DNA of 64,000 bases, taken from assembly GCA_046295175.1 (NCBI GenBank), contig JBKBNY010000010.1:124001-188000 (forward strand), written 5' to 3'. Under the pieces are notes generated by a model that was given only the letters and a program-made list of their open reading frames with translations, was not told the DNA's origin and searched no databases. This DNA comes from JALOLV01 sp046295175. Its GTDB lineage: Bacteria; Bacteroidota; Bacteroidia; Cytophagales; Spirosomataceae. Positions 6,802 to 15,871 of the stretch are shown piece after piece (within the stretch, counting starts at the first letter, position 1; every line of letters begins with the position of its first letter). A program made the translations under genes and the position numbers.

Positions 6802-7986
6802 ATGAAAATCATAGAAGTAGGTAATAACAAAAAGTTGCAGCGAGAATTTTTGGAATTCCCTGTCAGACTTTACAAAGACAATCAGTACTGGATTCGTCCG
6901 CTCGACGAAGACCTCAATAAAATTTTTGACCCATCACAAAATCCGCTTAACAAGGGCGATAATTGCAAAAGATGGTTAGCAACTAATGATTCGGGAGAAG
7001 TAATCGGACGGATTGCGGCGTTTGTCAATCATAATACAGCATTCAAGAACGAACAACCCACGGGCGGAGTCGGTTTTTTTGAATCTATTGATAATCAAGA
7101 AGTTGCGTTTGGATTATTCGATAAAGCCAAAGAATTTTTAGCTTCGCAAGGCATGGAGGCGATGGATGGCCCAATTAATCTTGGCGAAAGAGACCGCCAC
7201 TGGGGGCTACTTGTTGACCCTTACGATTTGGAGCCAACCTACGGCATGGATTATCATTTACCATATTATCGTACATTTTTTGAGAATTACGGATTCCAAA
7301 ATTATTTTGAACAATACACATTTTGGTTGCCGATACCCGAAGAAGAAGCCCGAAAAGTGGTGAATCCTGCTTTGTTTGAACGTGCTTTCAGAATCTACGA
7401 AAACCCTGATTATCAGTTCATTCATATAAAAAAGAATCAGCTTGATAAATTTGCCGAAGATTTTAGAATCATTTATAATAAGGCTTGGTCGAGTAATTTA
7501 GAAACTGGCGAAATGACTTTTGAGCGTGCCTCGGCATTGCTAAATCGTGTAAAACCAATTTTGGTTGAAGAATTGATGTGGTTTGGGTACTACAAGGGCG
7601 AGCCAATGTCTTTTTTTATCATGTTGCCCGAACTCAACCAGATTTTTAAGCACGTAAATGGCAAAATGAATTGGATTGGTAAATTGAAGTTTTTGTACCA
7701 CCAATTAATGAAAACTAATCACAAAGCATCGGGAATAATTTTTGGGGTGATACCCGAATACCAAGGACGCGGCATAGAATCAGCGATTGCGTTTTCATTT
7801 TCGCAAGCCTGCTGGAAACCGAATTTTCAGTACCGTGAATTAGAATTAAACTGGATTGCCGACTTCAATCCTCGAATGTTGAAAGTAACCCGAATCTTGG
7901 GAGCAAGAAAATACAAAACGTACATTACATATCGGTATTTATTCGACCGCAGCAAAGAATTCAAACGCCACCCACCGATAAATTAG
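6802..7986 (+). CDS. GNAT-like N-acetyltransferase family protein, substrate unknown
   Basis: A 394-residue cytosolic protein of a conserved bacterial family that shows acyl-CoA N-acyltransferase (GNAT) folds. The N-terminal half has an RIAAFVNHN strand and a GGVGFFES segment. The C-terminal half has the more typical acetyl-CoA-binding-like stretch GVIPEYQGRGIESAI (about 314-328) followed by a helix. No signal peptide or membrane segment. It starts 25 bp after the PIN gene and is convergent with the outer-membrane protein at 8067. I assign only the fold, and no substrate or pathway is evident from the neighbours. Confidence 0.65.
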   Translation: MKIIEVGNNKKLQREFLEFPVRLYKDNQYWIRPLDEDLNKIFDPSQNPLNKGDNCKRWLATNDSGEVIGRIAAFVNHNTAFKNEQPTGGVGFFESIDNQEVAFGLFDKAKEFLASQGMEAMDGPINLGERDRHWGLLVDPYDLEPTYGMDYHLPYYRTFFENYGFQNYFEQYTFWLPIPEEEARKVVNPALFERAFRIYENPDYQFIHIKKNQLDKFAEDFRIIYNKAWSSNLETGEMTFERASALLNRVKPILVEELMWFGYYKGEPMSFFIMLPELNQIFKHVNGKMNWIGKLKFLYHQLMKTNHKASGIIFGVIPEYQGRGIESAIAFSFSQACWKPNFQYRELELNWIADFNPRMLKVTRILGARKYKTYITYRYLFDRSKEFKRHPPIN

Positions 7987-7992
7987 TTTAGG

Positions 7993-8062
7993 GTGTTTGA
8001 TTGTTTGGACAGTTTATTTGTTAGAATATTACAAAACAGACAAACTTCAAACAATCAAACAC
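7993..8062. terminator. Bidirectional hairpin between convergent genes
   Basis: Perfect 15-bp arms GTGTTTGATTGTTTG (7993-8007) and CAAACAATCAAACAC (8048-8062) with a 40-nt loop, filling the whole gap between the two convergent genes. Likely a shared transcription stop. Confidence 0.6.
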
Positions 8063-8066
8063 TTTT

Positions 8067-8612
8067 CTATAATTTGTCAATGTTAAGTCTAAGACCGGTA
8101 CTCACCTGTGCATTTGGAAAAAAAGGTAGTGGAAGTGCTTCTAAATACCCACCTGCATCTAAGAAAATCGCTAAGTTTGGCTGATTCGGAAGTTTGATTT
8201 CCATGCCTGCGGTGGCGGTTGGCCCGAGCGAGAGTTTGCGTTCGTTGCTCGTTCCAAAATCTACAACTCGGTAGTGTTTACGAGAGTTTATTTGTCCGCC
8301 AAAGCCATAATAAACGTGGAAATTGCCTTTTTTGCCCACTTCTCTATGAAAAAGGTAGATTCCCTGAATCATCACACCGGCTTGTCGGTATTCGCCTTTG
8401 TTGTATTTGCGTTGGTGTCCGTATAAAAAACCATAAGTTCCGAGGTTTACATCGAATGCCCTATCGCCATTTCTAAAATATTTTCTGATGTTCAAACCTA
8501 ACGGTTCACCTACACGGAAACCCACTGCCCAATTGTAATCGTATTGAGCAAAAGTATCCGAAAATGAGATTGTTATCAAAGCAAAAGTGATAATTGCGGT
8601 TAGTCGTTTCAT
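8067..8612 (-). CDS. Small outer-membrane beta-barrel-like protein
   Basis: A 181-residue protein with a clear signal peptide (MKRLTAIITFALITISFSDTFAQ). The mature part alternates polar and hydrophobic/aromatic residues (VGFRVGEPLGLNIRKYF, HVYYGFGGQI, GLRLNIDKL), as in small 8-stranded barrels, and ends on a hydrophobic strand. No enzymatic motif. Probably an outer-membrane structural protein of unknown function. It is a lone gene with its own ~190-bp upstream region. Confidence 0.65.
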   Translation of the reverse strand: MKRLTAIITFALITISFSDTFAQYDYNWAVGFRVGEPLGLNIRKYFRNGDRAFDVNLGTYGFLYGHQRKYNKGEYRQAGVMIQGIYLFHREVGKKGNFHVYYGFGGQINSRKHYRVVDFGTSNERKLSLGPTATAGMEIKLPNQPNLAIFLDAGGYLEALPLPFFPNAQVSTGLRLNIDKL

Positions 8613-8800
8613 TCTAAATGGAGTATTTTGTACGTTGTATAGACAATTAAACGAATAATTGCCCCTATTTATTTAGAGAATTTTGGAGAGTTATTGTTAT
8701 GGTCGAACAAATATAGGTGTCGGACACTGGGTTGTGAATACCAAATCAATGAAATTAATCAACAAAATCAAATAATAATCAGCGAAATCAGTGATTTTTT

Positions 8801-9436
8801 TCAGTCTTCTTTCAATCCTTTACGAGCATTTAGGTAGCCTTTTACAACTGTAAATGTCGTAACCGCCAAGAAGAAAATAATTATGTAGTGAACGTAATTG
8901 ACAATCCAAGGAAATTTCTCGCCAAAATAGAATCCTCCGCCCACGAGTGTAATCGTCCAGATAGCTCCGCCGATGACATTAAAAATCATGAATTTGTAGA
9001 AATCCATCTTTACGATTCCCGAAAGAATCGGGGCAAATGTACGTACAACTGGTAAAAAACGAGCAATCACGAGGGTTTGGCTACCGTATTTATCGAAGTA
9101 TTTGCGGGTGCTTTCGATATGACTTTTCTTAAAAAATAACGAATCTGGTCGGTTCTGAATCCTGTCTCCAAAATATCTACCCGAAATATAACCGACTAAA
9201 GAACCCAGCACCGAAGCACCGAAAACACAGAGCATCAAAAGCGAGATTGGGGCATTCAGTAATTTTGTTCCGCAGAACACTCCCGAAAGAAAAAGCAGGT
9301 AGTCGCCAGGTAAGAAAAAACCAAAAAATAATCCGTTTTCGATAAAAATAATCAGTGTTATGGCTATTAATCCGCCAGTGCGAATTATCTCTTCGGAGTT
9401 AAGTAAATAGTTAAAAAATTCTTGAATGCTCTCCAT
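8801..9436 (-). CDS. DedA-family inner-membrane protein
   Basis: A 211-residue polytopic protein with the DedA/SNARE-associated Golgi domain: the re-entrant motif FFLPGDYLLFLSG (about 40-52), then GYISGRYFGDRI and the strongly conserved RFLPVVRTFAPILSGI (about 124-139). Members are implicated in undecaprenyl-phosphate or phospholipid flipping across the cytoplasmic membrane, and the exact substrate cannot be read from sequence. Single-gene unit upstream of an unrelated membrane protein. Confidence 0.9.
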   Translation of the reverse strand: MESIQEFFNYLLNSEEIIRTGGLIAITLIIFIENGLFFGFFLPGDYLLFLSGVFCGTKLLNAPISLLMLCVFGASVLGSLVGYISGRYFGDRIQNRPDSLFFKKSHIESTRKYFDKYGSQTLVIARFLPVVRTFAPILSGIVKMDFYKFMIFNVIGGAIWTITLVGGGFYFGEKFPWIVNYVHYIIIFFLAVTTFTVVKGYLNARKGLKED

Positions 9437-9512
9437 TTGGGGTTGAATCTGTGGCGTAAAGTTAGTACCTATTCTCTAAAACACAACATTAAGTTGATTT
9501 AAAGAGTTTCGG

Positions 9513-10214
9513 TCACCGCTTAGACGATGGCACATTGGCGTATTTCCTGTCTGCTATCAATCCCAAATTTAAGCATATATTTGAAAGCATCGTAATGACT
9601 ATATTTACCTCAACATTCCCCATAAAGCCTCCTAAAAAAAGGTCTGAAGCACCGAGTCCAGTCGAAAAAATCAAACAAAAAACCGAAATCGACACATAAA
9701 GTTTTACGATTGGTTTGTCAGAAAAAAATACAGAAGTCATCGCCGTAAAAATCAGTACAAGCAAGTAAATGATTCCGAATGTAATGAAGTATTGATTTAA
9801 GTATGGAAATAAAACTATCAAAAAAAAGAGTGTCGGTACAATTATATACGAAACAAAAATCCTTCGTAAAGTGCTGCGGCTCAATACTTTGAAATTGGGA
9901 ATTGTCTTCATCAAAAAGAACAACATCAAGCAAGCAACATCAATCAGATTAAAAAAGAGTTCGAGATTTACTTTGAGGTTTTTATCTGGATAATAATACT
10001 TCGGAATCAAATAAAGCGGAATAAATAACCTAAATAGAATGAGTTTCATCGAAAAATCAATATCGCCCTTAAACGCTTGATAAACCCAATAAATCAGAAG
10101 TCCGCATTGCAGATATTTCAACAGCAAAAAAATACTATTTACTCCATACCTAAAATGAACCGTTACTTCTAAAATCAGTAGCAACGGAATCAAAATTTTT
10201 ATGTATTTGGGCAT
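9513..10214 (-). CDS. Hypothetical 8-TM membrane protein (paralogue 1)
   Basis: A 233-residue very hydrophobic protein with about eight predicted transmembrane segments (near 5-21, 27-47, 56-80, 88-103, 116-138, 140-163, 171-188 and 200-222) and a short basic tail. It is paralogous to the protein at 15872-16543: same length and segment spacing, plus similar stretches YIIVPTLFF / YIILPILYF and ICLNLGLIADRKY / YFLALGFITNKRL. The topology recalls YhhN-type proteins, but I see no convincing motif and leave it unnamed. Confidence 0.6.
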   Translation of the reverse strand: MPKYIKILIPLLLILEVTVHFRYGVNSIFLLLKYLQCGLLIYWVYQAFKGDIDFSMKLILFRLFIPLYLIPKYYYPDKNLKVNLELFFNLIDVACLMLFFLMKTIPNFKVLSRSTLRRIFVSYIIVPTLFFLIVLFPYLNQYFITFGIIYLLVLIFTAMTSVFFSDKPIVKLYVSISVFCLIFSTGLGASDLFLGGFMGNVEVNIVITMLSNICLNLGLIADRKYANVPSSKR

Positions 10215-10349
10215 TATAAATCTACTTGGTAAAGCTCAGGGGAGGTTAATTTGATGCACAAGATAGGTATAATTTGAGATTGTAATGTTAAGATTTAAGT
10301 GATAATTCACGAAATTTAATATAAAGTCACAATCTTTTGAGTTTGGCGG

Positions 10350-12038
10350 TTACCACCTCATAATTTTGAGGGTCTTTTTTTGGGTTAAATCTTCGATTCG
10401 GAGAATGGTATTCGGCTCAATCTCATTGGTCGAGATGGTTTTGGTGATATTGGCAGAATTCAGGATAAACGAATCTTGAAAAATAATTTGTTTGGTATTG
10501 AGATTGATGAATGTCGTCCGTAATTGATTGTTCATGAGTGAATTACTGAATTTGAGTACAACATCTGATTTATTGGATGGTAGTACCGTTACCGAAACCA
10601 TATTGTTATCGGCTGCGATTGGGCTAATCGCAAATTCGGCTTTGGCTACGCTATCGGCTCGTTCAAAATTACCCTTGCCGTAACCTAATTGAGTTGTTGG
10701 GGCGGTAAACTGATGCCCCGATTTCCGAATACAAGTCAATACCTCGTTGGCTGTCAAGTGTGGATTTGCTTGCCAAAAACCAGCCACCAAACCACTTATG
10801 AGCGGTGCAGAGAAAGATGTACCACTACTCGTCGAAGGAAAACCAGAAGTTCCGCAAAGAGCCGTACCGCTCCCAACCGCAACGACATCAGGCTTGATGC
10901 GACCATCGGCAGTGTTTCCCCTCGAACTAAAACTGGCATAACTACCCGTTCTACTTACAGCACCAACCGCCAAAACCGAATCGGCATCGGCAGGTGCGGT
11001 GATGATTCCCCAAGAGCTATTGCCAGAATTACCTGCCGAAATCACCACCGCCATGCCTCGCTCGGCGGCCAAATCGGCGGCACGGGTACAAAGTGCGGTT
11101 TTCCCATCCATTTGGGCAGTTGTGTAATTATCGGCTGGGTTATCGAATAAACTGTAACCCAAAGACGTATTGATAACATCGGCCCCCAAACTATCGGCTC
11201 GTTCGGCGGCAAAAAGCCAGTAGGCTTCTTCAACACGGGTTTCGGTGACAACGTCTTCGGTACGAAAAAGGGCAAATTGAGCCTCAAATGCTGGTGCAAT
11301 CATCTGGCTCGGCACATACCCTGCAATCGTACTCAAAACCGACGTACCGTGTCCGCCTTGCGTATAGACGGTCTGGTCGTTATCCACAAAATCATAAACT
11401 TGCAGAATCCGATTGTTTGTAATGAGGTGTTGCAAACAAACACTCGTATTGACATTCAGGAAACCATCATCCAAAACCGCAATCAGCATACCTTCGCCAC
11501 GAAAGCCCCTTTGGTGCATTTTATCGGCTCCGAGCATCAAGATTTGGGCATTGGCATCTCCGTAGTTTAGCGTTTGGGTATTTTCGATGGCAAATTTATC
11601 GAAAGTATTTTTGGTACGAATTTGTTTGAGTGGTCGATTGAATTCGATTCCTCTAACGAATGATAGATTAAGAATCGCATTTTTTTGGGTTTCGGTTGCC
11701 TCTACCAAAGCAGCATTCATCCACCGAGATTTATAGACGACGGTTGCTCCCGTTTGGGTAATCGAAGTAAGATAAGCAGGATTGGGCGGGAGGTCGCTTT
11801 CGTTTATCCGAATGCCTTGTTTGAAACGCCTGTCAATGGCTCTTTGAGATAAAAAATCAAGTGGCTGATTGATTGAAAAAGGCGTTCCAATCTTATCTTT
11901 TAGCAAAACTAAATAGCGATATTTTTGCTGCGAGAAGGCGTTAAATCCGCCCGAAATTAGCAATAAAAACAGTGCAATTCTGAATCTAAAATTGATGTTA
12001 AAATTATTCGAAAAATATTCAAAAACGATGGTTTTCAT
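10350..12038 (-). CDS. Secreted subtilisin-like serine protease (S8), probable T9SS cargo
   Basis: A 562-residue exported protease. An N-terminal hydrophobic stretch (about 20-37, ending FSQQ) serves as signal peptide, followed by a propeptide-like region to about 145. The S8 catalytic domain shows Asp in LDDGF (D190), His in GGHGTS (H230), the oxyanion Asn in AGNSGN (N337) and Ser in GTSFSAP (S408). The last ~90 residues (from about 475) form a beta-rich domain ending in KTLKIMRW, similar to C-terminal sorting domains of type IX secretion, though not a textbook match. It is divergent from the GNAT-like gene at 12128. Confidence 0.88.
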   Translation of the reverse strand: MKTIVFEYFSNNFNINFRFRIALFLLLISGGFNAFSQQKYRYLVLLKDKIGTPFSINQPLDFLSQRAIDRRFKQGIRINESDLPPNPAYLTSITQTGATVVYKSRWMNAALVEATETQKNAILNLSFVRGIEFNRPLKQIRTKNTFDKFAIENTQTLNYGDANAQILMLGADKMHQRGFRGEGMLIAVLDDGFLNVNTSVCLQHLITNNRILQVYDFVDNDQTVYTQGGHGTSVLSTIAGYVPSQMIAPAFEAQFALFRTEDVVTETRVEEAYWLFAAERADSLGADVINTSLGYSLFDNPADNYTTAQMDGKTALCTRAADLAAERGMAVVISAGNSGNSSWGIITAPADADSVLAVGAVSRTGSYASFSSRGNTADGRIKPDVVAVGSGTALCGTSGFPSTSSGTSFSAPLISGLVAGFWQANPHLTANEVLTCIRKSGHQFTAPTTQLGYGKGNFERADSVAKAEFAISPIAADNNMVSVTVLPSNKSDVVLKFSNSLMNNQLRTTFINLNTKQIIFQDSFILNSANITKTISTNEIEPNTILRIEDLTQKKTLKIMRW

Positions 12039-12127
12039 GGGCTAAAAATTTGCTTTTAAGCATTATTTTTTGTATTTTTAATACTCAAAATCAGTTCAAT
12101 ATTTACGAAAATAAATGATTTCTGCTT

Positions 12128-12754
12128 ATGAAAAAAATCTCCTTTGTGAATGTATCCAACAACAACGAATCACTCGAAATCTTCCAGCTTAACTACCAAA
12201 AAAAATCAGGAACTGTACTGCCACTCAATTATCTACAACAGTCGTATTCGATGCTCTTTGTAAAAGGCGAAAAAGTGTTAGGTGGATATGTGCTAAACGG
12301 AAATGCTCCGTACCGGTATTTGTCGTTTTTTAATGAAGAACAAAAAGAGTTATTGCTCAATACGCACATGCTCCGAGAAGAAGAATTACTCGAAATTACT
12401 TGTAATTGGATTGCTCCTCGGCTATCGTTTAACGAATGGATTTATTATTACGGATTTATGTTTATTCATACTTTGTGGGTGGCTATTAAACTCAACAAAC
12501 GCAAAATCATTGGGGGGAGTGTGGTGCCTCGGCTACAATTAATGCAAAGGCAGATTCTGACAAAACTTATTTATTGCTCGTTTATCAGCCAAGCTCAGAG
12601 TATCGTCAGCGAGCCCAAAGGCATTCTGATGATTTATTACAACTCGGTCTCAGGGTTTTTTGCCCAAATGATTGGGTCGTTCATCAGGCGGATTTTTATG
12701 CCACAATCTAACCGAAAAAAAGTAAAATGGGTAAGTGTTGGTCGTAGAAGATGA
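12128..12754 (+). CDS. GNAT-like protein of a duplicated two-gene cassette (copy A)
   Basis: A 208-residue protein of unknown function, paralogous to 34474-35151. Shared blocks are VLGGYVLNGN...RYL (about 50-65), LEITCNWIAP (87-96), a central hydrophobic helix, KRKIIGGS (about 123-130) and FIS...LMIYYNSVSGFF. The strand order, with a core xEITCxWIAx strand followed by a helix and a GGS loop, resembles GNAT acyltransferases, including the fold used by LuxI-type synthases. That is inference, and no acetyl-CoA motif is unambiguous. It converges on the regulator-like gene at 12839, as its paralogue does on the second copy. The C-terminus is strongly basic. Confidence 0.5.
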   Translation: MKKISFVNVSNNNESLEIFQLNYQKKSGTVLPLNYLQQSYSMLFVKGEKVLGGYVLNGNAPYRYLSFFNEEQKELLLNTHMLREEELLEITCNWIAPRLSFNEWIYYYGFMFIHTLWVAIKLNKRKIIGGSVVPRLQLMQRQILTKLIYCSFISQAQSIVSEPKGILMIYYNSVSGFFAQMIGSFIRRIFMPQSNRKKVKWVSVGRRR

Positions 12755-12803
12755 ATTGCAATAAAAACTAAATATTTCTAAGGCATAAATATCGTGAAAC
12801 GTA

Positions 12804-12835
12804 GAAAAAGTGTGGCAGATGTGTCACACTTTTTC
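12804..12835. terminator. Bidirectional terminator between the two cassette A genes
   Basis: Perfect 11-bp arms GAAAAAGTGTG (12804-12814) and CACACTTTTTC (12825-12835) with A/T tracts built into the stem, placed between convergent stops. Confidence 0.75.
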
Positions 12836-12838
12836 TAT

Positions 12839-13657
12839 TTATCTAAAAAAGCCGTTTTTCTTCAAAAATTCCGATACGTCTTTAGCCGTATTAAACTTAA
12901 GTTCATCGCCAAAAAATGTTTTGGCTTTGGTCAGAATCTGCTTGTTGTAGTAATGCATTGTACTTACCTCAATCTGATTATCGCTGGCGGTTTGTTTTGC
13001 CGATGAATTAGCATTTGTGGCGTAATAATGCAAAAGTAACATCTCTTTTGGCGAAAACGGATTCTTAAAATGCGGTTGTACAGCCAGCATTTTATTGACA
13101 ACCCTATCGTAGATTTCTTTAGCAGCAGGGTTTACATCTTCGATGCGGGGATTGATAGGTTCGCCGTTGTATTCGCCAATCACCGTAAACTCCGAAATGT
13201 ATTCTACAATCTGCATTTCTGTTGTGACCTGCCAAGGCGAAATCGTCCGTTTGATGAGTAAGGTGCGTCCATCTGTATGAATCATCGGAATAGTCGTGAT
13301 AAACTTAGGCCGCATGAAATTGATGATGTCTAAATGCGATAGTTTGAAAGTCTCTCTACCCAAAAGTTGCATGAGCTGCACAATACCATCGACCTTAATC
13401 ATCTTAAAGTAATCTTTGAGCGATACCTGCGAAGAGTTGTAGCCGAGTGCCTCAAAGCCAGCGGCGTACTTCATCTCAAAATTGAGCATGTCGATTATGC
13501 AAAAAAACTGCTCGTAGCGGAGTCCTTCTTTGATTCTTTTGAGTTCGGTCTGCTGCTGCTCGGCAGAGACACTAAACTTCATTTTCTCGGGGTTGGGGAA
13601 TAATTCTTTAGCAAAAGCCTTTGAGCTGGTAAATTCGTCTTGTGTTGCACTTTTCAT
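12839..13657 (-). CDS. Putative LuxR-like regulator of the duplicated cassette (copy A)
   Basis: A 272-residue soluble protein, roughly half identical by eye to the product of 33651-34472. Conserved blocks are AFAKELFPNPE (about 14-24), EQFFCIIDMLNFE, LLGRETFK, ISPWQVT and IQPHFKNPFSPKE-type (VQPHFKNPFSPKE here). The last ~75 residues (FSPKEMLLLHYY ... VSTMHYYNKQILTKAKTFFG) have the spacing of a LuxR/GerE helix-turn-helix, with the second block as recognition helix. The N-terminal two thirds could be a PAS-like sensory domain. Both statements are inference. It is convergent with the GNAT-like gene. I do not recognise a named family. Confidence 0.5.
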   Translation of the reverse strand: MKSATQDEFTSSKAFAKELFPNPEKMKFSVSAEQQQTELKRIKEGLRYEQFFCIIDMLNFEMKYAAGFEALGYNSSQVSLKDYFKMIKVDGIVQLMQLLGRETFKLSHLDIINFMRPKFITTIPMIHTDGRTLLIKRTISPWQVTTEMQIVEYISEFTVIGEYNGEPINPRIEDVNPAAKEIYDRVVNKMLAVQPHFKNPFSPKEMLLLHYYATNANSSAKQTASDNQIEVSTMHYYNKQILTKAKTFFGDELKFNTAKDVSEFLKKNGFFR

Positions 13658-13961
13658 AAAATGGATAAAAATTAAAATATATCTCTATGGTAGAGTATAT
13701 CTCGAAAAGTGACATTTGTTTACTTTGCATCAACAAACACAACGAGATAGAATCCACCGAGAAAAAAGTAAATTGGGTTGGCAAAAAATTGTCAGCATGC
13801 AAAATCCACGACTTTGCACACAACTATTACAAAAAGAATTATGTACCATCAAGACAGCTCTCACCCTAATCTTGATGGTACTTCACAAAGATATAAAATA
13901 GCAATAAATAAGCACGCTACTGAATCCACAAAAAATTTTGATAAATTCCTCGTCACCACTG
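13658..13961. other. Non-coding region upstream of the cassette A regulator
   Basis: No credible gene. It must hold the promoter of the minus-strand regulator. Its visible structure is the 12-bp hairpin at 13843-13881 and a short CTCTA/TAGAG dyad near 13683-13695. Confidence 0.5.
13843..13881 (-). terminator. Hairpin downstream of uup
   Basis: Perfect arms GTACCATCAAGA (13843-13854) and TCTTGATGGTAC (13870-13881) with a 15-nt loop, about 80 bp past the uup stop. Read on the minus strand it is followed by ATAATTCTTTTTG, consistent with a weak intrinsic terminator. Confidence 0.55.
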
Positions 13962-15839
13962 CTACACAAACTCCGCTAATTCGAGCCAGCGGAGTTCTTT
14001 TTCGCCAAGTGTTTCGGTAATGTCCTCAATTTCTTTTGCCCAAGTTGTCAATTCTTCAAAATTGCCATTACCCGAATTCAATTTTTCAATCAAATTAGCC
14101 TTTTTAGCCTCCAAATCGGCAATTTCTTTCTCTAATTGTTCGTATTCTCGCTGCTCTTTGTAAGATAATTTGCGTTTAGCTTCGGTTTGCTGGGGTTTGG
14201 TTTCGAGCTTTTCGTTTTGTATTTCTACTTTATTTGAACCTTGAACATCAAACCTTGAACTCTCTTCGTCTTGTTCGTTTCTGAAATCGGTATAATTGCC
14301 CGGAAAATCCTTGATGTATCCTTCTCCTTTAAAAATAAATAGGTGGTCAACTATTTTATCCATGAAATAGCGGTCGTGTGAAACCACCAACAAGCAGCCT
14401 TCGTAATTTATCAAGAAGTCTTCAAGCACATTCAGCGTAGCAATATCCAAATCGTTGGTTGGCTCATCCAGTATTAAAAAGTTGGGATTCCGAACCAATA
14501 TTTTGAGCAATTGCAAGCGGCGTTTTTCGCCACCGCTAAGTTTGTTTACGTAGGTATATTGCACCGCTGGCGGAAATAGGAAAAGGGTCAGAAACTGCGA
14601 AACCGAAATCTCTTGACCATTGCCCATTTTTACGTATTCGGCAATCTCTTTTACTACATCTATGATACGTTGGTCGTCTCTAAAATCGAGTCCTTCTTGC
14701 TTATAATACCCAATCTGCACGGTATCCCCTTTCACAACCGTACCCATATCGGCTTTGATTTTATCGGTAATGATTTCGAGGAATGTCGTTTTACCCATTC
14801 CGTTTCGACCAACAACCCCGATTCTATCGCCTTTTTTGAAAGTATAGCTAAATTCAGAAATGACCTTCTGCTCACCAAAAGACTTACTGATATGATTAAT
14901 CTCAATGATTTTACTACCCAAACGACTCATTTTCATGCCAAGTTCGAGTTTTTCTTCTCGCTTGCCTTGCGACGCCTTGTCTTTTAGTTCATAAAAAGCA
15001 TCGATTCGGTATTGGGCTTTGGTCGTACGAGCTTTGGGTTGGCGACGCATCCATTCCAGCTCTTTGCGGAGCAGGTTTTTAGCTTTGTCGATAGATGCCG
15101 CCTCGATGGCTTCTCGCTCGGCTTTTTTCTCTAAAAAGTAAGCATAATTGCCACTGTATTTATGGATTTTGCCGTTATCAATCTCCAACATTCGGTTACA
15201 AACTTTATCCAAAAAATAACGGTCGTGCGTAACGAGCAAGAGCGTGATATTTGCCGACGAAAGGTAACCTTCGAGCCATTCGATGGTATCGAGGTCGAGG
15301 TGGTTGGTAGGTTCATCCAGAATCAAAAAGTCGGGTTCTTCAATCAAAACCCTCGCCAAGGCGACCCTTTTTTGTTGTCCGCCCGATAATTGGCTGATTA
15401 ATTTATCAAAATCGTGGATACCGAGCTTACCCAAAATCTGCTTGACTTTGGTTTCGTAATCCCATGCTTTGAGTTCTTCGATTCGCAGCATGGCATCGGT
15501 CAATAGTTTCTGATTATCGGTCTCTAACGCAAGTTCGTAATCTCTGATTGCTTTTGTGTTGGCGTTTTCAGAGGCAAAAATGGTTTCGAGAACGGTCTTT
15601 GAGAGGTTAAAATCTGGGTTTTGGTCGAGATACCCAACCCTAATGTCTTTACGGATGCTGATAACACCCTCGTCAATTTCGGCTTTGCCCGTGATGACAT
15701 CGAGCAATGAGGATTTGCCCGAACCATTCGAGCCAACGAGTGCTACTTTTTCGCCTTGGAGGATTCCGAAAGTAAAGTTGCGGAAAAGCCAACGTTCTCC
15801 GAGATTACGACCAATGTTTTCTGCTGATAGATAATTCAT
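13962..15839 (-). CDS. uup: ABC-F family ATPase (Uup-like)
   Basis: A 625-residue cytosolic protein with two ABC ATPase domains and no membrane segment. Domain 1 has Walker A GSNGSGKSS (about 36-44), signature LSGGQQKR and Walker B FLILDEPTNHLD. Domain 2 has GRNGMGKTT, LSGGEKRR and FLILDEPTNDLD. They are joined by the basic ABC-F linker (ELEWMRRQPKARTTK). The last ~70 residues (from LSYKEQREYEQLEKEI) form the coiled-coil C-terminal domain typical of Uup, which binds DNA or branched nucleic acid. ABC-F proteins act on ribosomes, and Uup is linked to precise transposon excision and ribosome function. Confidence 0.9.
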   Translation of the reverse strand: MNYLSAENIGRNLGERWLFRNFTFGILQGEKVALVGSNGSGKSSLLDVITGKAEIDEGVISIRKDIRVGYLDQNPDFNLSKTVLETIFASENANTKAIRDYELALETDNQKLLTDAMLRIEELKAWDYETKVKQILGKLGIHDFDKLISQLSGGQQKRVALARVLIEEPDFLILDEPTNHLDLDTIEWLEGYLSSANITLLLVTHDRYFLDKVCNRMLEIDNGKIHKYSGNYAYFLEKKAEREAIEAASIDKAKNLLRKELEWMRRQPKARTTKAQYRIDAFYELKDKASQGKREEKLELGMKMSRLGSKIIEINHISKSFGEQKVISEFSYTFKKGDRIGVVGRNGMGKTTFLEIITDKIKADMGTVVKGDTVQIGYYKQEGLDFRDDQRIIDVVKEIAEYVKMGNGQEISVSQFLTLFLFPPAVQYTYVNKLSGGEKRRLQLLKILVRNPNFLILDEPTNDLDIATLNVLEDFLINYEGCLLVVSHDRYFMDKIVDHLFIFKGEGYIKDFPGNYTDFRNEQDEESSRFDVQGSNKVEIQNEKLETKPQQTEAKRKLSYKEQREYEQLEKEIADLEAKKANLIEKLNSGNGNFEELTTWAKEIEDITETLGEKELRWLELAEFV

Positions 15840-15871
15840 ACCGCAAAGTTACACAATCGCTTTAGCAGATT

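Noticed and set aside
9513..10214. Assignment of the 8-TM proteins to the YhhN/lysoplasmalogenase family
   Set aside because: The topology is compatible but I could not identify the family's conserved motifs in either paralogue.
10689..11570. Long + strand frames opposite the S8 protease
   Set aside because: They are shadows of the protease codons. The minus strand carries the complete catalytic triad in order.
12128..12754. Calling the GNAT-like gene luxI (acyl-homoserine lactone synthase)
   Set aside because: The invariant LuxI residues are not recognisable. Only fold-level similarity and gene context suggest a relation, so I left it unnamed.
13608..13901. Several 60-70 aa frames upstream of the cassette A regulator
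   Set aside because: They overlap one another on both strands, lack any domain, and the region instead shows a hairpin and promoter-like AT-rich DNA.
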